Positions 50,801 to 59,550 of a stretch of DNA of 64,000 nucleotides are shown in pieces. The stretch comes from Cyrtodaria siliqua (Eukaryota > Mollusca > Bivalvia > Adapedonta > Hiatellidae), in contig JAWPHD010011428.1 of the NCBI GenBank assembly GCA_037043455.1, forward strand, positions 20,088 to 84,087, read 5' to 3'. The notes beneath the pieces are model-generated. The model saw nothing but the letters and a program-made list of their open reading frames with translations, was not told the DNA's origin and searched no databases. Numbering within the stretch: position 1 is the first letter of the stretch; the number at the start of each line of letters is the position of its first letter. Position numbers and translations under genes: made by a program.

Positions 50801-51444
50801 ACAAAATGTAAACAGTTTACTGATACAACATTTAAGATATCTTTTACCATGAATTGCAATCTATTTTATAAAGGCATGTGAGAAAGCTTTGAAAGCGGCT
50901 TGCTTTTCAAAGGACGGAAATTGTGCACCAAGGACGAGTCATATATTGACGTCGATAGCTTCCAATCTGACCCCTGAGATGATGGAACAGGTAGTCTATT
51001 TTAATCAAAATACAGATACTGGAAACTTCAAGCATTGTCAAAAAATGTATATATCCATGAAATATTTCTCTTAAAAATGCTGTGACACAATAAGTAACCA
51101 TTCACTAGTATGCTATTTCTTTCTTTTTTTGCGTACGAAATAAATACATTAATAACTGACAATAGTATACATTATAAAAACATGTTTCTAAAATGTATGT
51201 TTTGTTCATTATTTATTTTGAAATGGAAGATAAAAAAATGATTAATAAATATACATAGTTCTTTACTGTGATTTTCCAGGCAAGAGTATTAGAGAACAGA
51301 CTAGGAGAACACACTCGTATGCGATACCCCGACAGCGTGTCGCGCCCAAAAATTCCCTCCGACATGTTCAAGTTAGATGATGCAGAGTTCTCCATTAAAG
51401 TTGCGAACAAACTTCTTAAACTGGCGGATGAATTTATTCAGTAA
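20837..51444 (+). CDS. SACS-like: Sacsin homologue, giant multidomain co-chaperone (about 4,450 residues)
   Basis: Coding exons are 20837-20840, 27909-28030, 28473-28586, 29601-29748, 31243-32814, 39576-50380, HEPN sequence to 50684, 50874-50990 and 51280-51444. Three Hsp90-type ATPase repeats start near residues 20, 1400 and 2450, with N boxes ELLQNAEDAG (E43), ELLQNADDAG (E1426) and ELLQNADDAN (E2474) and glycine loops GRFGLGF, GKFGLGF and GQYGVGF. A J-like domain lies near 4200-4240 and a HEPN domain is at the C terminus. Vertebrate sacsin, about 4,580 residues, is a cytoplasmic chaperone affecting mitochondria and intermediate filaments; the role here is inferred only from homology. No N-terminal ubiquitin-like domain is present. 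The HPD motif reads HQD, and an in-frame TAA at 50381 separates the J and HEPN domains. Confidence 0.9.
20885..21095 (+). repeat. Dispersed repeat family A, copy 2
   Basis: Matches 1508-1735 and 60158-60385, including TTACTGATCCTTTGGGATCA, GACTCATGAATAAAACC, GAGTCTGCTACTTT and TGTTTGTTGTTTCCAA. It lies in the sacsin intron just after the start-codon exon. Confidence 0.6.
21415..21464. repeat. (CCGT)n(GT)n microsatellite
   Basis: Tetranucleotide CCGT repeats run directly into a GT run. It lies in the first coding intron of the sacsin-like gene. Confidence 0.9.
21742..21876. repeat. 24 bp tandem repeat, about six units
   Basis: Unit CCTTTCTGAATGGGAATACT plus GGCC. It is intronic. Confidence 0.9.
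22000..22150. repeat. AT-only low-complexity block (AATTAATT / ACTAAATT)
   Basis: Almost pure A/T, made of AATTA and ACTAAATTA units. It is intronic. Confidence 0.85.
22505..22802 (-). mobile_element. tRNA-derived SINE, head at right
   Basis: On the - strand the head reads GGGGCGGCGATGGCCCAGTGG with A box TGGCCCAGTGG, then GATCACGGGTTCGAGCTTCA with a B box. The body includes ACTTCCGTTAGCCTCTCCC and CAGGCTTCCCGGATTCC. It lies back to back with the next SINE. Confidence 0.7.
22815..23040 (+). mobile_element. tRNA-derived SINE, head at left
   Basis: The head reads GGAGCCGGCATGACTAGGTGG followed by TCACTGGTTCGAGCC (B box). The body has GGGCAAGACACTTAATTC and a TTTCCCGGATTCCTATG motif shared with the body of the preceding SINE. 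Its end is not sharply defined. Confidence 0.6.
23120..23700 (-). pseudogene. Second Ty3/gypsy remnant (RT to RNase H)
   Basis: On the - strand: KPMEARINAIFEFPVPTYKK then QLMRFLNMDG (23560-23640), and LAVNAIDIGSGAV (near 23310-23350). This follows the gypsy RT-to-RNase H junction, but stops and frameshifts break it. It lies in intron 1 of the sacsin-like gene in antisense. It is not the same reading as the element at 14-17.5 kb. Confidence 0.7.
23701..25330. other. Intronic stretch with no recognised feature
   Basis: AT-rich intron sequence of the sacsin-like gene. Apart from a (TA)n run at 24240-24260, no exon, RNA gene or element was recognised. Confidence 0.5.
25340..26215. repeat. Tandem repeat with unit of about 56 bp
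   Basis: About ten good copies (25645-26215) contain ATCGGCAGAAGGTAGAGGTT, TTGCACTTACATTTAGG and TGTTTTTTAAGAC. More diverged units with GAATCGATGT and GGTTTTGCA precede them. It is intronic. Confidence 0.9.
26216..27623. other. Intronic stretch with one dispersed repeat
   Basis: Contains repeat family D copy 2 at 26345-26430 (AATGGACCTTTGGAAACGGC and CAGTCTCGGTTTGATTGAGA). Nothing else was recognised. Confidence 0.5.
27637..27901 (+). mobile_element. tRNA-Ser-derived SINE on the splice acceptor of sacsin exon 2
   Basis: The head reads GGGACGTCCGTGGCCGAGTGG, with ACTTGAAGT around the anticodon position, and the tail is (AATTC)n. The target duplication TTCACAGCGACTG is at 27624-27636 and 27902-27914. 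Because that duplication contains the CAG|CGACTG splice acceptor, two acceptor copies now flank the SINE, and the pyrimidine tract of the working downstream one is the SINE tail. Confidence 0.92.
27909..29748 (+). CDS. SACS-like: Sacsin-like gene, exons encoding the first ATPase repeat (N part)
   Basis: Three exons: 27909-28030 (PPLIKQLKGILSEYPDGGQI, ends phase 0), 28473-28586 (ELLQNAEDAGANEVKILYDG, the ATP-binding N box) and 29601-29748 (GPALCVYNDALFTESDWEGI and GRFGLGFKSVFH, ends phase 1). Donors are GTATGG, GTAAGT and GTAAGA; acceptors are CACAG, TAAAG and TTCAG. Together they form the nucleotide-binding part of sacsin repeat 1, with E43, N47 and D50 in place. Confidence 0.9.
28735..29140. 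repeat. 42 bp tandem repeat, about ten units
   Basis: Unit GTAGTTTGCTGCAGCAGGAC then TCAATTGTAAACTCGACTTCTG. It is intronic, between the second and third exons of the first ATPase repeat. Confidence 0.9.
30271..30352 (-). other. tRNA-like sequence (Asp-like, degenerate)
   Basis: On the - strand: TTTGGCCTAATGGTTAAG, GATTGTCAATC (GTC at the anticodon position) and GAGTTCGAATCCCGTG (B box). The acceptor stem does not pair well, so it is a tRNA pseudogene or SINE head. It is intronic in the sacsin-like gene. Confidence 0.5.
30568..30584. repeat. (CA)n microsatellite
   Basis: A short CA run in the intron. Confidence 0.85.
30649..30721 (+). other. tRNA-like sequence (Asp-like, degenerate), inverted partner of 30271-30352
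   Basis: Reads TTAGACCAATGGCAAAGCGG, GATTGTCAATC and GTGGGTTCGAAACCC. The GTC anticodon loop and B box are preserved and the acceptor stem is weak. It faces the - strand copy 300 bp upstream. Confidence 0.45.
31243..32814 (+). CDS. SACS-like: Sacsin-like gene, exon completing the first ATPase repeat
   Basis: A 1,572 bp exon with acceptor TTGTAG and donor GTTAGT, phase 1 at both ends. It encodes residues 130-653. CPCVISGDHILLIDP follows the ATP lid, PGTVFWFPLR closes the ATPase core, and FLPLPKEGPTLTGLPVHVNG is the sacsin-type motif after it. It joins the giant exon as GAACAAG|GTACTTTTCAG. The frame continues four bases into the intron before TAG, so the splice is needed. Confidence 0.92.
32815..33480. 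other. Intronic stretch with no recognised feature
   Basis: Start of the 6.8 kb intron before the giant exon. AT-rich; nothing recognised. Confidence 0.45.
33500..36360. repeat. Degenerate tandem/dispersed repeat block with unit of about 150-165 bp
   Basis: Repeated blocks carry TTCTTCTCTGAAACTACAAG, then AAAGGTTTAATATTTTGTAT, then GTTTGTTCAAATGGTGACCC and TGGGGTCAAATTTG. Starts are visible near 34257, 34389, 34564, 34724, 34890, 35787, 35950 and 36113. Two related lead-ins with GTCCGTCCGT-type sequence occur near 33550 and 35545. Open frames within it are not conserved. Confidence 0.8.
36415..37025. repeat. Tandem repeat with unit of about 135 bp, four to five units
   Basis: Units share ACTGGGCTTGAACA, ACAACCATCCAACCAGCAT and TGGGTCATAACTT, with a short TATATA run between units. 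It is intronic. Confidence 0.8.
37030..39029. other. Intronic stretch without a supported gene
   Basis: A 102-codon open frame at 38331-38639 has no recognisable motif. TTAACTAATG-type repeats lie at about 37940-38190. Nothing further was recognised. Confidence 0.4.
39030..39290 (-). repeat. Dispersed repeat family B, copy 3
   Basis: Reverse complement of 3091-3435: CCGCCTTGGAACGGTCAGTG, AATAAAACGGGACAGTGTAA and AAATCCCCGCCATGAAC. It lies about 290 bp before the giant sacsin exon. Confidence 0.65.
39576..50383 (+). CDS. SACS-like: Sacsin-like gene, giant exon: end of repeat 1, repeats 2 and 3, J domain
   Basis: A 10.8 kb uninterrupted coding exon (residues 654-4255), acceptor TTTCAAG. It contains ATPase repeat 2 (ELLQNADDAGATIVNILYDE at 41891, GKFGLGFCSVYN) and repeat 3 (ELLQNADDANATEIHFIKDY at 45035, GQYGVGFNAVYH), each followed by a FLPLPxxTGLPxHVNG-type motif. 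The J-like domain reads RRLLMKWHQDKNCGNEEYC then KRVFNYIKEVVIKL (HQD at 50267-50275). The frame ends in TAA at 50381-50383; the next 300 bases code for HEPN in the +1 frame. A giant exon is usual for sacsin genes. Confidence 0.93.
50384..51444 (+). CDS. SACS-like: Sacsin-like gene, HEPN domain exons (+1 frame)
   Basis: Open in the +1 frame from 50337. Sequence to 50684 reads GEANRWLRQAKNDYRAAQVC and FNWICYTCHQ. It continues in 50874-50990 (ACEKALKAACFSKDGNCAPR) and 51280-51444 (ARVLENRLGEHTRMRYPD to KLLKLADEFIQ, stop TAA 51442-51444). Donors are GTAAAG and GTAGTC; acceptors are ATAAAG and TTCCAG, all phase 0. This is the usual sacsin C terminus, a dimerising HEPN fold. A nuclease-type Rx4-6H motif is not evident (only RLGEH), as expected for a non-nuclease HEPN. 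How it joins the J domain is unresolved. Confidence 0.85.
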
Positions 51445-52030
51445 TTTATCAGAATCTGAAAAAGCAACGACAGGTATCGTTGTTTTCATTTTGCAAGGGA
51501 CTGAATGTTATTCTATTTACACAACTATCATAACGTATGCAGTGATTGTTATAATGGCGCTTTTAACAGACAACTCGCTGTTAAATGGACATTTACGATA
51601 GACAGTACTGATGTGATATTTTACATGTTCATTTTTTAAAGAACTAATATATTTCCGGATGGATAGTATTTGTGTTGAAATTATAATAAGTTAGGTTTCA
51701 AGTGCATATATTGGGAGAGTTATTGTTTTAAACTTAAGGTTTAATTATATATGTTTAATGCTTACGGCTTAATTATTTGTAACTCGTTTTATGCAATGTA
51801 TGGTGTATTGGTATACCGTGGGAGTGAGCTCCGTTCAGTATTAGATGTACATAGTGGTTTTGCAGTGAAAGCTAAGACAATGTTGTATTTTGTCTTGTCT
51901 TTCGTTGTCTGGGATATTCATATAGACAATGATTGTCATAGATGGAGTTCATGGTTACTTTGTGTATATACAACTATTGTTAGTTATGTTATTGTTATAG
52001 AAACTTAGCTTTTACATGTTAATTTGTAAC
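51445..52030. other. Sacsin-like gene 3' flank
   Basis: AT-rich, probably including the 3' UTR. No clear AATAAA was found close to the stop, and no other gene was seen. Confidence 0.4.
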
Positions 52031-52039
52031 TGTGTTCCT

Positions 52040-52475
52040 TATGAGGGGCCGTATCGCTTTTTAATACAATTCAGTGATAGCACCTATTTGAATCTGTGAT
52101 ATCACTCATTCGAAAAGGTGATATCACTGATTCAAAACGAAAGGGTGATATCACCTATTGAATGGTGATATCACCTATTTGAATGATATCAATAATTTTA
52201 ATATGTGATATCAATGATTTAAAACGAAATGGTGATATCACCTATTGAATGGTTGATAACATTCATCCGTTTTCATTCAATCATTCGAATCATATCACTG
52301 ATTCGAATGGATGATATCACCCATTCAATAGGTGATATCACCCATTCAATAGGTGATATCACGCATTCAGAATGAATCGGTGATATCACCTATTCGAATC
52401 AGTGATATCATCGATTCGAATAGGCGATATCACCAAATGGTATTAAAAAGTAAAACGGCGCCACATAATTCCTCA
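52040..52475. mobile_element. Foldback element made of GTGATATCAC palindromes
   Basis: More than ten copies of the perfect palindrome GTGATATCAC (or near variants) alternate with ATTCGAAT-like palindromes at roughly 20-30 bp spacing. The block is bounded by inverted ends: GGCCGTATCGCTTTTTAATA on the left and, in reverse complement, GCGCCGTTTTACTTTTTAAT on the right. It is non-coding, probably a MITE. Confidence 0.75.
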
Positions 52476-52566
52476 GCTCATAGTTGTGTAAATACATTTG
52501 AATGTGATATTATGAAATAATATGAACCGACGCAGTCACCTTAAATTCGCATTATTAGATGAAGAC

Positions 52567-52760
52567 GACTAAGCACGACTATAATAGCCTTTGCGTCCAT
52601 TGTAAAAACAGATCAGACTGCGAGTAACTCGGTGTTTGTTTACAATGTCCGGCTGCTGATCAGTCATTTCCCCCAAAACACTCCTTTGTCACATAAATGG
52701 AATGGTCTTAATTCAAAGAAAGATCAGTCCATTATATATATGTAGCGGGTTAAGGGTTAA
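52567..52760. mobile_element. MITE family C, copy 2 (inverted)
   Basis: Reverse complement of 3722-3931: AAGCACGACTATAATAGCCT, TTACAATGTCCGGCTGCTGA and GTAGCGGGTTAAGGGTTAA. Confidence 0.65.
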
Positions 52761-52799
52761 AGTATAAGTCTACGCAGACTATCGAGTAGTCTACGGTTT

Positions 52800-52870
52800 T
52801 CTTACGAGACTGCAATATTTCGTATGTGTCGTGTTCGGCCGTTTCCAAAGGTCCACTTTCATACTCCTTT
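52800..52870. repeat. Dispersed repeat family D, copy 3 (inverted)
   Basis: Reverse complement of the core at 19994: CAATATTTCGTATGTGTCGT and GGCCGTTTCCAAAGGTCC. Confidence 0.6.
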
Positions 52871-53114
52871 TCTTACACACTGCTATGAAAATGCTGTTTG
52901 CGATTGCTGAAACTATTAATGCATGTATTACAATACATTTTACGAAAATGAACCATATTTTAATCGTGTGCTGTGTAATTGAAATATTGTTTTTCAAACT
53001 GAACTCCTTTCATCGTTAACACTTGTAAATGAGAGTGTAAAAGTGAATGTAAAAGTGTCTCATCGAAAAGAATTGTAAGGTAGGAAATACTTTTTCAATG
53101 TTTCGATGATCTCC

Positions 53115-53190
53115 GAAATTCGACCCTGGCTGGGATTGAACGCGCGATCCCTGTGTTACTTAGCCGCGATGCTAACCATTACACCATAAC
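53115..53190 (-). other. tRNA-like sequence, degenerate
   Basis: On the - strand: GTTATGGTGTAATGGTTAGC (A box) and GATCGCGCGTTCAATCCCAG (B box). The anticodon stem is not convincing, so it is a tRNA pseudogene or SINE head. Confidence 0.4.
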
Positions 53191-53309
53191 GTTATCTTTA
53201 TTTGTTTGTGTTTAATTACGGAACTGTTATTGTTTAATGATATGCCTTTGCTTTGATTATATGGCCAACCTATATTCAGTAGTATGTTTATATATGTGTG
53301 CAGATAAGC

Positions 53310-53615
53310 AAACAATTGTGTATATTATTGTTATATTTTCACTCACATGTGCAAAGCAACATTGTTGTATATATTGCAAAATAACCTAGTAGTTGTGTAT
53401 ATTATTGTTATATTTTCACTCACATGTGCAAAGCAACATTGCTGTATGTATTGGGAGATCAGCAAAACGTTGCGTATATTACTGTTATATTTTCATTCAC
53501 GCGTGCAATGCGACATTGTTGTTAGCATTGCTAGATAACGAAACAGTTGTGTATATTATTGTTATATTTTCATTCACGTGTGCAAGGCAACATTGTGGTA
53601 TGTATTGTGCATTAA
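53310..53615. repeat. 77 bp tandem repeat, four units
   Basis: Unit includes GTGTATATTATTGTTATATT then TTCACTCACATGTGCAA and GCAACATTG. Units start at about 53318, 53394, 53472 and 53549. Confidence 0.9.
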
Positions 53616-53632
53616 TCTGTTAAAGTATACTA

Positions 53633-54222
53633 AACGGAAAAAGTAACGCAACTCGGAAATTTCCGCTATATAATTTATATACTGCACACTTAATTCCACT
53701 TACTATTCCAGAAAAATCACAATATGTTTTGTAAAACAACACTAGTTAGAGAAAGGACAAAACTGTGCGGTTGTAAAATTTTAATCGCAATACACTTTGA
53801 AACACGAAATCCATACATTTTGAAGTACCGCTTTGAAAATTAGAGCCAGAACAGTTCCAGGACTGACCCGAAAAATATAGTAGTTTTGACTCAGCTCAAG
53901 TTACAGGATAATCAGCTTGGTGTCGGCATACCCACCATGAGGTCAATACAATGGCAATAAATCACCTAACATGCCAGCTAATGAGCTAAAACTTTGTCCA
54001 TGCAGAATTAAATGTTAGAAGTATATATCACTGCCTTATCTCTATAAAGTTTATATCCTAATACGTATTATATCATTAATGAAACTTTGAAGGGATAACA
54101 TTTTGTGCGTTATGTGTTTTTCCGAAAGGGTCAGATTTAGCTGTGTACCATTTTATTAACAGCAGCATATTATACATACAATATATAGCGGAAGATCCCG
54201 AGTTGCGTTTCTTTTTTTCCTT
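53633..54222. mobile_element. MITE with terminal inverted repeats, about 590 bp
   Basis: The left end GGAAAAAGTAACGCAACTCG matches, in reverse complement, the right end (GGAAAAAAAGAAACGCAACT), followed by TTCCGC on both sides. There is no transposase inside. It is probably a non-autonomous DNA transposon. Confidence 0.7.
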
Positions 54223-54229
54223 TAGAATA

Positions 54230-55695
54230 GTTTAATTTAGTTATATACTATCAGTCAGGAAGTGTTGGTTTTTACCGTGTTTGACTGCATAAACAAATTA
54301 GTTTAATTAAGGGCAAACGTTTTAGTATTCAAATTCAGCCGAAGAGAATATACTTGAAACTTAAAATTAATTATAATATAGATATACTGCGATCAATTTG
54401 TATTGCCAACCCAATCACTATATATGCATGTATGCAGTCATATATGCTTTGGTTTATGTCACTTTTTGTGTTAGCTTTGTCGAACACCAATTCATATTTT
54501 GATATTTTCTCACATTTTTAATACAACCTAAAACGATGTTGATTAGTTGATGCAACTATTATTTAGTTAATCATATTAGCCGCTTTAGTATGAGTCCATA
54601 AAGGAAGAGTAAATGTAAATTTATAAATGCAGGGATGAAAGGTATAAACAGAATTGGATTACAACCACCATTGGTTTAATGAGATATAGCGTTCCATAGA
54701 AACCACACTGTACAAACGCAATGGCATCGTACAGTTGCAAAGCTCAAAACTGTGCATAAAAATATTAACGAGTTGTGAAACATTTGAGTTTTGCACGTTA
54801 TTTGTAGTTGTTTTAATAAATAATGCAGTTCAGTGTTAAAATATAGTTATATATGTATTTTTATTCAATATATGACTGGCGTCGTTTTAACTATGTTTGT
54901 ACATAATTGTATATATGTTTTAAAACATTTTCGAATACGGTAACACATTAGTACTGATGTTGTTGTTGTTGTTGTTGTTGTTGTGTGTGTGTGTGTGTGT
55001 GTTGTGTGTGTGTGTGTTTTTCATTTTTCACATCATCGTGACGTTATTTTAAACGAATATAGTAAACATAAAAATCAAATATCATGTGACTTTTATTGGT
55101 GTTGGAAAGACGTACAGAAATTATTTTCGCGAATGTATTTGAAGCTTGAGCATACAAACATCGCCCTCAAGAATGTCATGTTTCTTTCCAGATAAGTAAG
55201 ATGGAGCAATCCGTCTGTATGACGTGACTACGAATATTCCATTAGAATATATGAATATCAGTTAGTTATGGTTATAATAAAGATACGCGGTCTTTAAAAT
55301 GCTACTGTCAGGCATTTGGAAGGGTTTCATACTTTGCTGACAGCTGTATATGTAAGGCTTAATTATGCGCGTGTGTTATTACTCCCAACATGCTTAAGAT
55401 TATATCATATGCAATTGTAAGAGTAAATTAGGAGAAAAGTTCAGACATTCAAAAGGTTTTAGACTTTTTCTATTAGGACAAGCCCATTGTTTCCTGTTTT
55501 TTACTTTTTGTATGTTGTGTTTTTGTAGGATGATACAATAGTGTAGATATATATATATTGAAATCAAGTTCATAAATATGTAGAAGCAAAGTGTATATAT
55601 ATATATATATATATATATCGATCTTTAAGAACATATTTATTAGTAAATCTACTACTTGTATATGTGTTTTATAAACTTTTTAACATGTTTAGTAT
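54230..55695. other. Intergenic stretch with microsatellites
   Basis: A (TTG)n run then a (TG)n run at 54957-55017, and (TA)n at 55545-55620. No gene was recognised. Confidence 0.5.
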
Positions 55696-55804
55696 TAAAG
55701 GGACACACGGAAACGTTGATAATTTTAAAACTCGCGACGTCTCGATAGTTTTTCTAACTAACTTGTGTTTTTTCAAATCATTGCTTATAATGCCATTTTA
55801 TATA

Positions 55805-57554
55805 CACTAGTCAAAATTGCTAACCGATCACTTGTTATTTTCTTATTTATTTGTCTCAGAAAAATAAAATATATGTGAAATTGGAAATAAATGTATTGAA
55901 AAATGTTCTATAAGTAATCACATCAGTAAAGCAAAGTATTTTATGAATTTCAAAGAAGTTTATTGTATCGAAATTCATAGATACCAGTAATATCAAAATT
56001 TACAAAAATCAATATCGCGTATGACAGCCGTTTGCGTGTACAACAGCTAAACAGCGTTGTCGCATGGAATTTATGTAGTTATGTAGTAAACGATGAGGTA
56101 TGTTATTCCAAACATTGACAATATTAATGTCCCTTGTGATTTTGTTGCCTTGGTAACTGTCGCACACGACGGTCGATTTCGTCCCACACATGTTCGATTG
56201 GATTTAAATCCGGACTACATGGCGGCCACTCCATTATTCGAATGTTGTTGCCCTGAAGTAGCTGACGGGTAGTTCTTGCAGTATGGCAAGGTGCATTGTC
56301 TTGCATGAATGTCATCCCACGGTTAGCGCGAATATGGGGAATAAGCGTTGGTCGAAGTATTTGTTGCTGGTATTGGTCTGCGTTCAGGTTTCCTCGAACA
56401 ACCACCATATCAGTTTTAGTGTGCAAACTAATACCTCCCCAAACCATCACTGACCCTCCTCCAAAATGAGATCTTTCGTTGACGCAATTATCCGAATATC
56501 GTTCCCCATGTCGTCGATAAATTCGCTCTCTGCCGTCAGACTTTTGAAGATTAAATCTGGACTCATCTGTAAAGGCGACATTTGCCCAGTCTGCTCTGGT
56601 GAACCTCAAATACCTTCTGGCCCACTGAAGCCGAATTCGCCGGTGTCTTCCAGTCAATACTAATCCCACAAAATGTCTTCTCGCTCTCAATCCCATGATC
56701 CGTAGTCGATTTCGTACTCTTTGATCACTCACGTTTCTATTATGGACGCCTATTAAACGTCTGGCAATATCTGTCGCTGTTATTCTTCTATTACGAAGGT
56801 GTGTTACAAGGATGTAGCGATCTTGACGCTGCGTTGTCACACGTCTTTTTGGCCTTCGGTAAAGGTCATCAACACTTCCGGTGCGATTGCACTTGAGCCA
56901 AAGGTCGTAAATTGTTGAAAAACGTCTGTTGACTGTTCTGGCTACCTATAAATATAAAACAACTCATTATTGCGACTTTTTCAGAAATAATGAACATGGT
57001 TAGACAGAATCATGTACGAACGAACAAACGAAGTGACGGACGGACGGACGGACAGACAAGTAAACTTATGAATAAACTAACCTGCCAGAAGGATGAGGAA
57101 TATTATAATACACAATACTGGACTTGAAAAAGAGAAAATAAAACGTTGAAAATCGATTAAATAAATTAATAAAAATGAACAAATTACGCAATGTCCTTTA
57201 CCTGCCGAATCGAAGTACCAGCAATAATCATACCGACGGCCCGTCCACGCTCTTCCGTTGTCATCCGACGCATTTTTTATTTAATGTTTAGTAAGTTTTT
57301 GTTTGGGATTGAAACGATAAACAATTCCGAGAACACAAACACATGTTCAAATCTTACCTCGTGCAGCACGGGATAATAATGCGATTTCGCGCCAAAATAA
57401 GCCACGAGACCGGAAGTGCGGATTTTGAAGTTACAAAATGTATTGATCGTTTTGTTTGCTGCTCATATTTATTTGTATGAAATATCAACTCAAAATATAC
57501 AATATTTGATATAATATTCCAAATAATAAAATGACCGGTTAGCAATTTTGACCA

Positions 57555-57557
<3 letters not shown>
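55805..57557 (-). mobile_element. Tc1-family transposon, complete ends, TA target duplication
   Basis: The terminal inverted repeats are 26 bp with two mismatches: left 55805-55830 (CACTAGTCAAAATTGCTAAC...) and right 57532-57557 (reverse complement CACTGGTCAAAATTGCTAAC...). Both are flanked by TA (55803-55804 and 57558-57559). It carries one transposase gene on the - strand. Confidence 0.92.
56009..57273 (-). pseudogene. Tc1 transposase, DD34E, with one frameshift
   Basis: Start ATG at 57273-57271 (MRRMTTEERGRAVGMIIAGT). Exon 57202-57273 ends CAG|GTAAAG. After a 256 bp intron, exon 2 starts at 56945 after TTATAG (VARTVNRRFSTIYDLWLK). Helix-turn-helix regions are followed by the catalytic triad: D in FTDESRF, D in MQDNAPCHTA and E in PDLNPIEHVWDE, with 34 residues between the second D and E. 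The frame stops at TAA 56124-56126, but the expected C terminus (NVWNNIPHRLL, NSMRQRCLAVV, NGCHTRY) continues in a shifted frame to 56009. The full product would be about 335 residues, normal for Tc1; the frameshift probably inactivates it. The enzyme would cut and paste the element at TA sites. Confidence 0.88.

Positions 57558-57602
<45 letters not shown>
57558..57602. repeat. (TA)n microsatellite
   Basis: A TA run adjoining the right end of the Tc1 element, whose TA target site lies within it. Confidence 0.9.
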
Positions 57603-57603
<1 letters not shown>

Positions 57604-58260
57604 ATGTTATTAATTATTGATCATTTGTGGTGGTGTGAGTATTAGATTTCATACCCCATCCAAGAAAACGCGGTTGGCTGGGGTATGAAATAAAAGCTTA
57701 ATTTAGGCTTAACAAGTTTGCATATTGTCAAATTAAAACATTTAATAGGTAATTTTAAGCAGGTTATCGCATTTTGTTTAGTAAAACATCGTCGAAATAT
57801 CCGTTATAATATCCTGCTAATATAAGCTTTCCCATCGCTTAATGGAATTAAAGCGGGACCACGTAATGTTTATTATATTGCACCGATACTATATTTAAAC
57901 CTAGGTTAAGTAACGAAGAAATAGTTATCCAAAATGTAATAACCTTTTTATTTAAATATATCCAAGCAGATTTAAATTCAAATTGATACCGGATTAGTAA
58001 ATCATGGAGTTTTGATAACTACTTCAAGATTGCCATGTGTCCCTTTGAGGAAGCGTTTATAACTTGATGATTAATCGTCCAGAAATATAGATCAGATAAC
58101 AACTTAATATGAGTGGTAAAGTGTTCATGTGTTTTATATGTTAGAGGATCTGCTGATTTGTACGATGTAAAATACGTAATATTCGAAACCACTTTATCTG
58201 TTTTATTGACAGTCTAGCTGTGCTAGTCGTCTAGCTGTGCATGCAGTTGGAATAACATGT
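57603..58260. other. Intergenic stretch with no recognised gene
   Basis: A short imperfect hairpin (CATACCCCA...TGGGGTATG) lies at 57649-57688. Nothing else was recognised. Confidence 0.45.
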
Positions 58261-58263
58261 TTG

Positions 58264-58340
58264 GTGGAGGGCATGGTCCAGTGGTAAAGCGTCGGACTCC
58301 AAATCAAGAGGTGAGTTCGATTCTCTCCGTGACCATGTTA
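58264..58340 (+). other. tRNA-Trp(CCA)-like sequence, degenerate
   Basis: Contains A box TGGTCCAGTGG, GGACTCCAAATCAAGAGG with CCA at the anticodon position, and B box GAGTTCGATTC. CATGGTC and GACCATG flank it as a perfect 7 bp pair, but in a register that does not fit a standard D arm, and the anticodon stem is broken. A working tRNA gene is unlikely. Confidence 0.35.
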
Positions 58341-59384
58341 TTTATCATTGTTACCATGTTATTTATCATTGAGCAAGATAATTAATCCACATTACAAGAG
58401 TACTTTTTCTACCCAGGAAGCCATCGAGAGTGATTAACTTGTTTCGCAATCGATGTAAAAGAAATATGTTTAAATTAAATAAATTAAATCAATTAAAATG
58501 TTTGTATGTCATAGCCTCGCTAAAATTGTCTTAATTTTGCTGTAATACTGATGGCATTATTTCACTTGCAGAATGTTATGCCCACTGCTTGTCAGTGTAG
58601 TGTCAAACTAACGGTATACAAATTGAAATAACAACATTGGTACGTCAGTATAGACTCGAAACTGTTGTGTAGACTAAACAATCGATTTCAAATTATTATC
58701 TAACTGTTATTGTACATATGTGATTTTTTTATATTTTAAAAGTTATGTCTTTGTTAAATGTATTCGTCAATAAATGCTTTGTACAAAGTACCTTCTGGCG
58801 AAATAAATTGTTAATTGTTTTCTGCAATGTGAATTACTCAAGTATCGTTGATTGAAATACATTTATTGACGTATCTTGTTAGGTATCTTTTCATTTCATT
58901 TTAGATAAAAGGGGATGTCATAATTTAGGCGTATAGCTTGATTCCAAAAACATATTTAGTGTACCATTTTAATTTCCCTTGAAAGAAATTGCGTCCAGTA
59001 GTGTATATAGTTATAATAAGTTGTGAATTTGTGTATATATCATAGATTTTAGGATGTACCGTTTAGAAAAAGGGTGTGCCTATTTCAATAATATAGGGAA
59101 GTACCTTTTCTGACCTTGCTATGAAGGGTGTGCTTTTATTTTTATGTAGTAAGTTTAAGCTTATAATGTACCTTTTTGGGAAAATGTTGTGCTTAAGTTA
59201 AAACAATATATAATAAGTCTTGTCTGAAAAATGCTTTGTACAAAGTATCTTCTCACTAAATCTCCCGAGGTTTTTTAATTTGAATCAAGATACAGCTGTC
59301 CTACATCATCCATGACTTCAACAATATGGATTAAACACATAGCGTGGATTGATATGCATTTATTAATGTATGTTTAAATACTGA

Positions 59385-59550
59385 TAAGGGAGATCCTTTG
59401 GGAGCAATAAACGCAACCAAGAGAATAAAGTAGCTGACTCGATTTATTGAATCGGTTCATGAGAGGTAATGTAGGAAGCAACACCTCTCACGCCTCCTCG
59501 CACCGGCTTAAAGGATATTCTACTTCAAAGCCACCTATATTGGGCTAGCT
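59385..59550 (-). repeat. Dispersed repeat family A, copy 3
   Basis: Reverse complement of the family A core: AAGTAGCTGACTCGATTTAT, GGTTCATGAGAGGTAATGTA and TACTTCAAAGCCACC. Confidence 0.6.

Noticed and set aside
58264..58340. Functional tRNA-Trp gene
   Set aside because: Anticodon stem and D arm do not pair in standard register despite recognisable A and B boxes.
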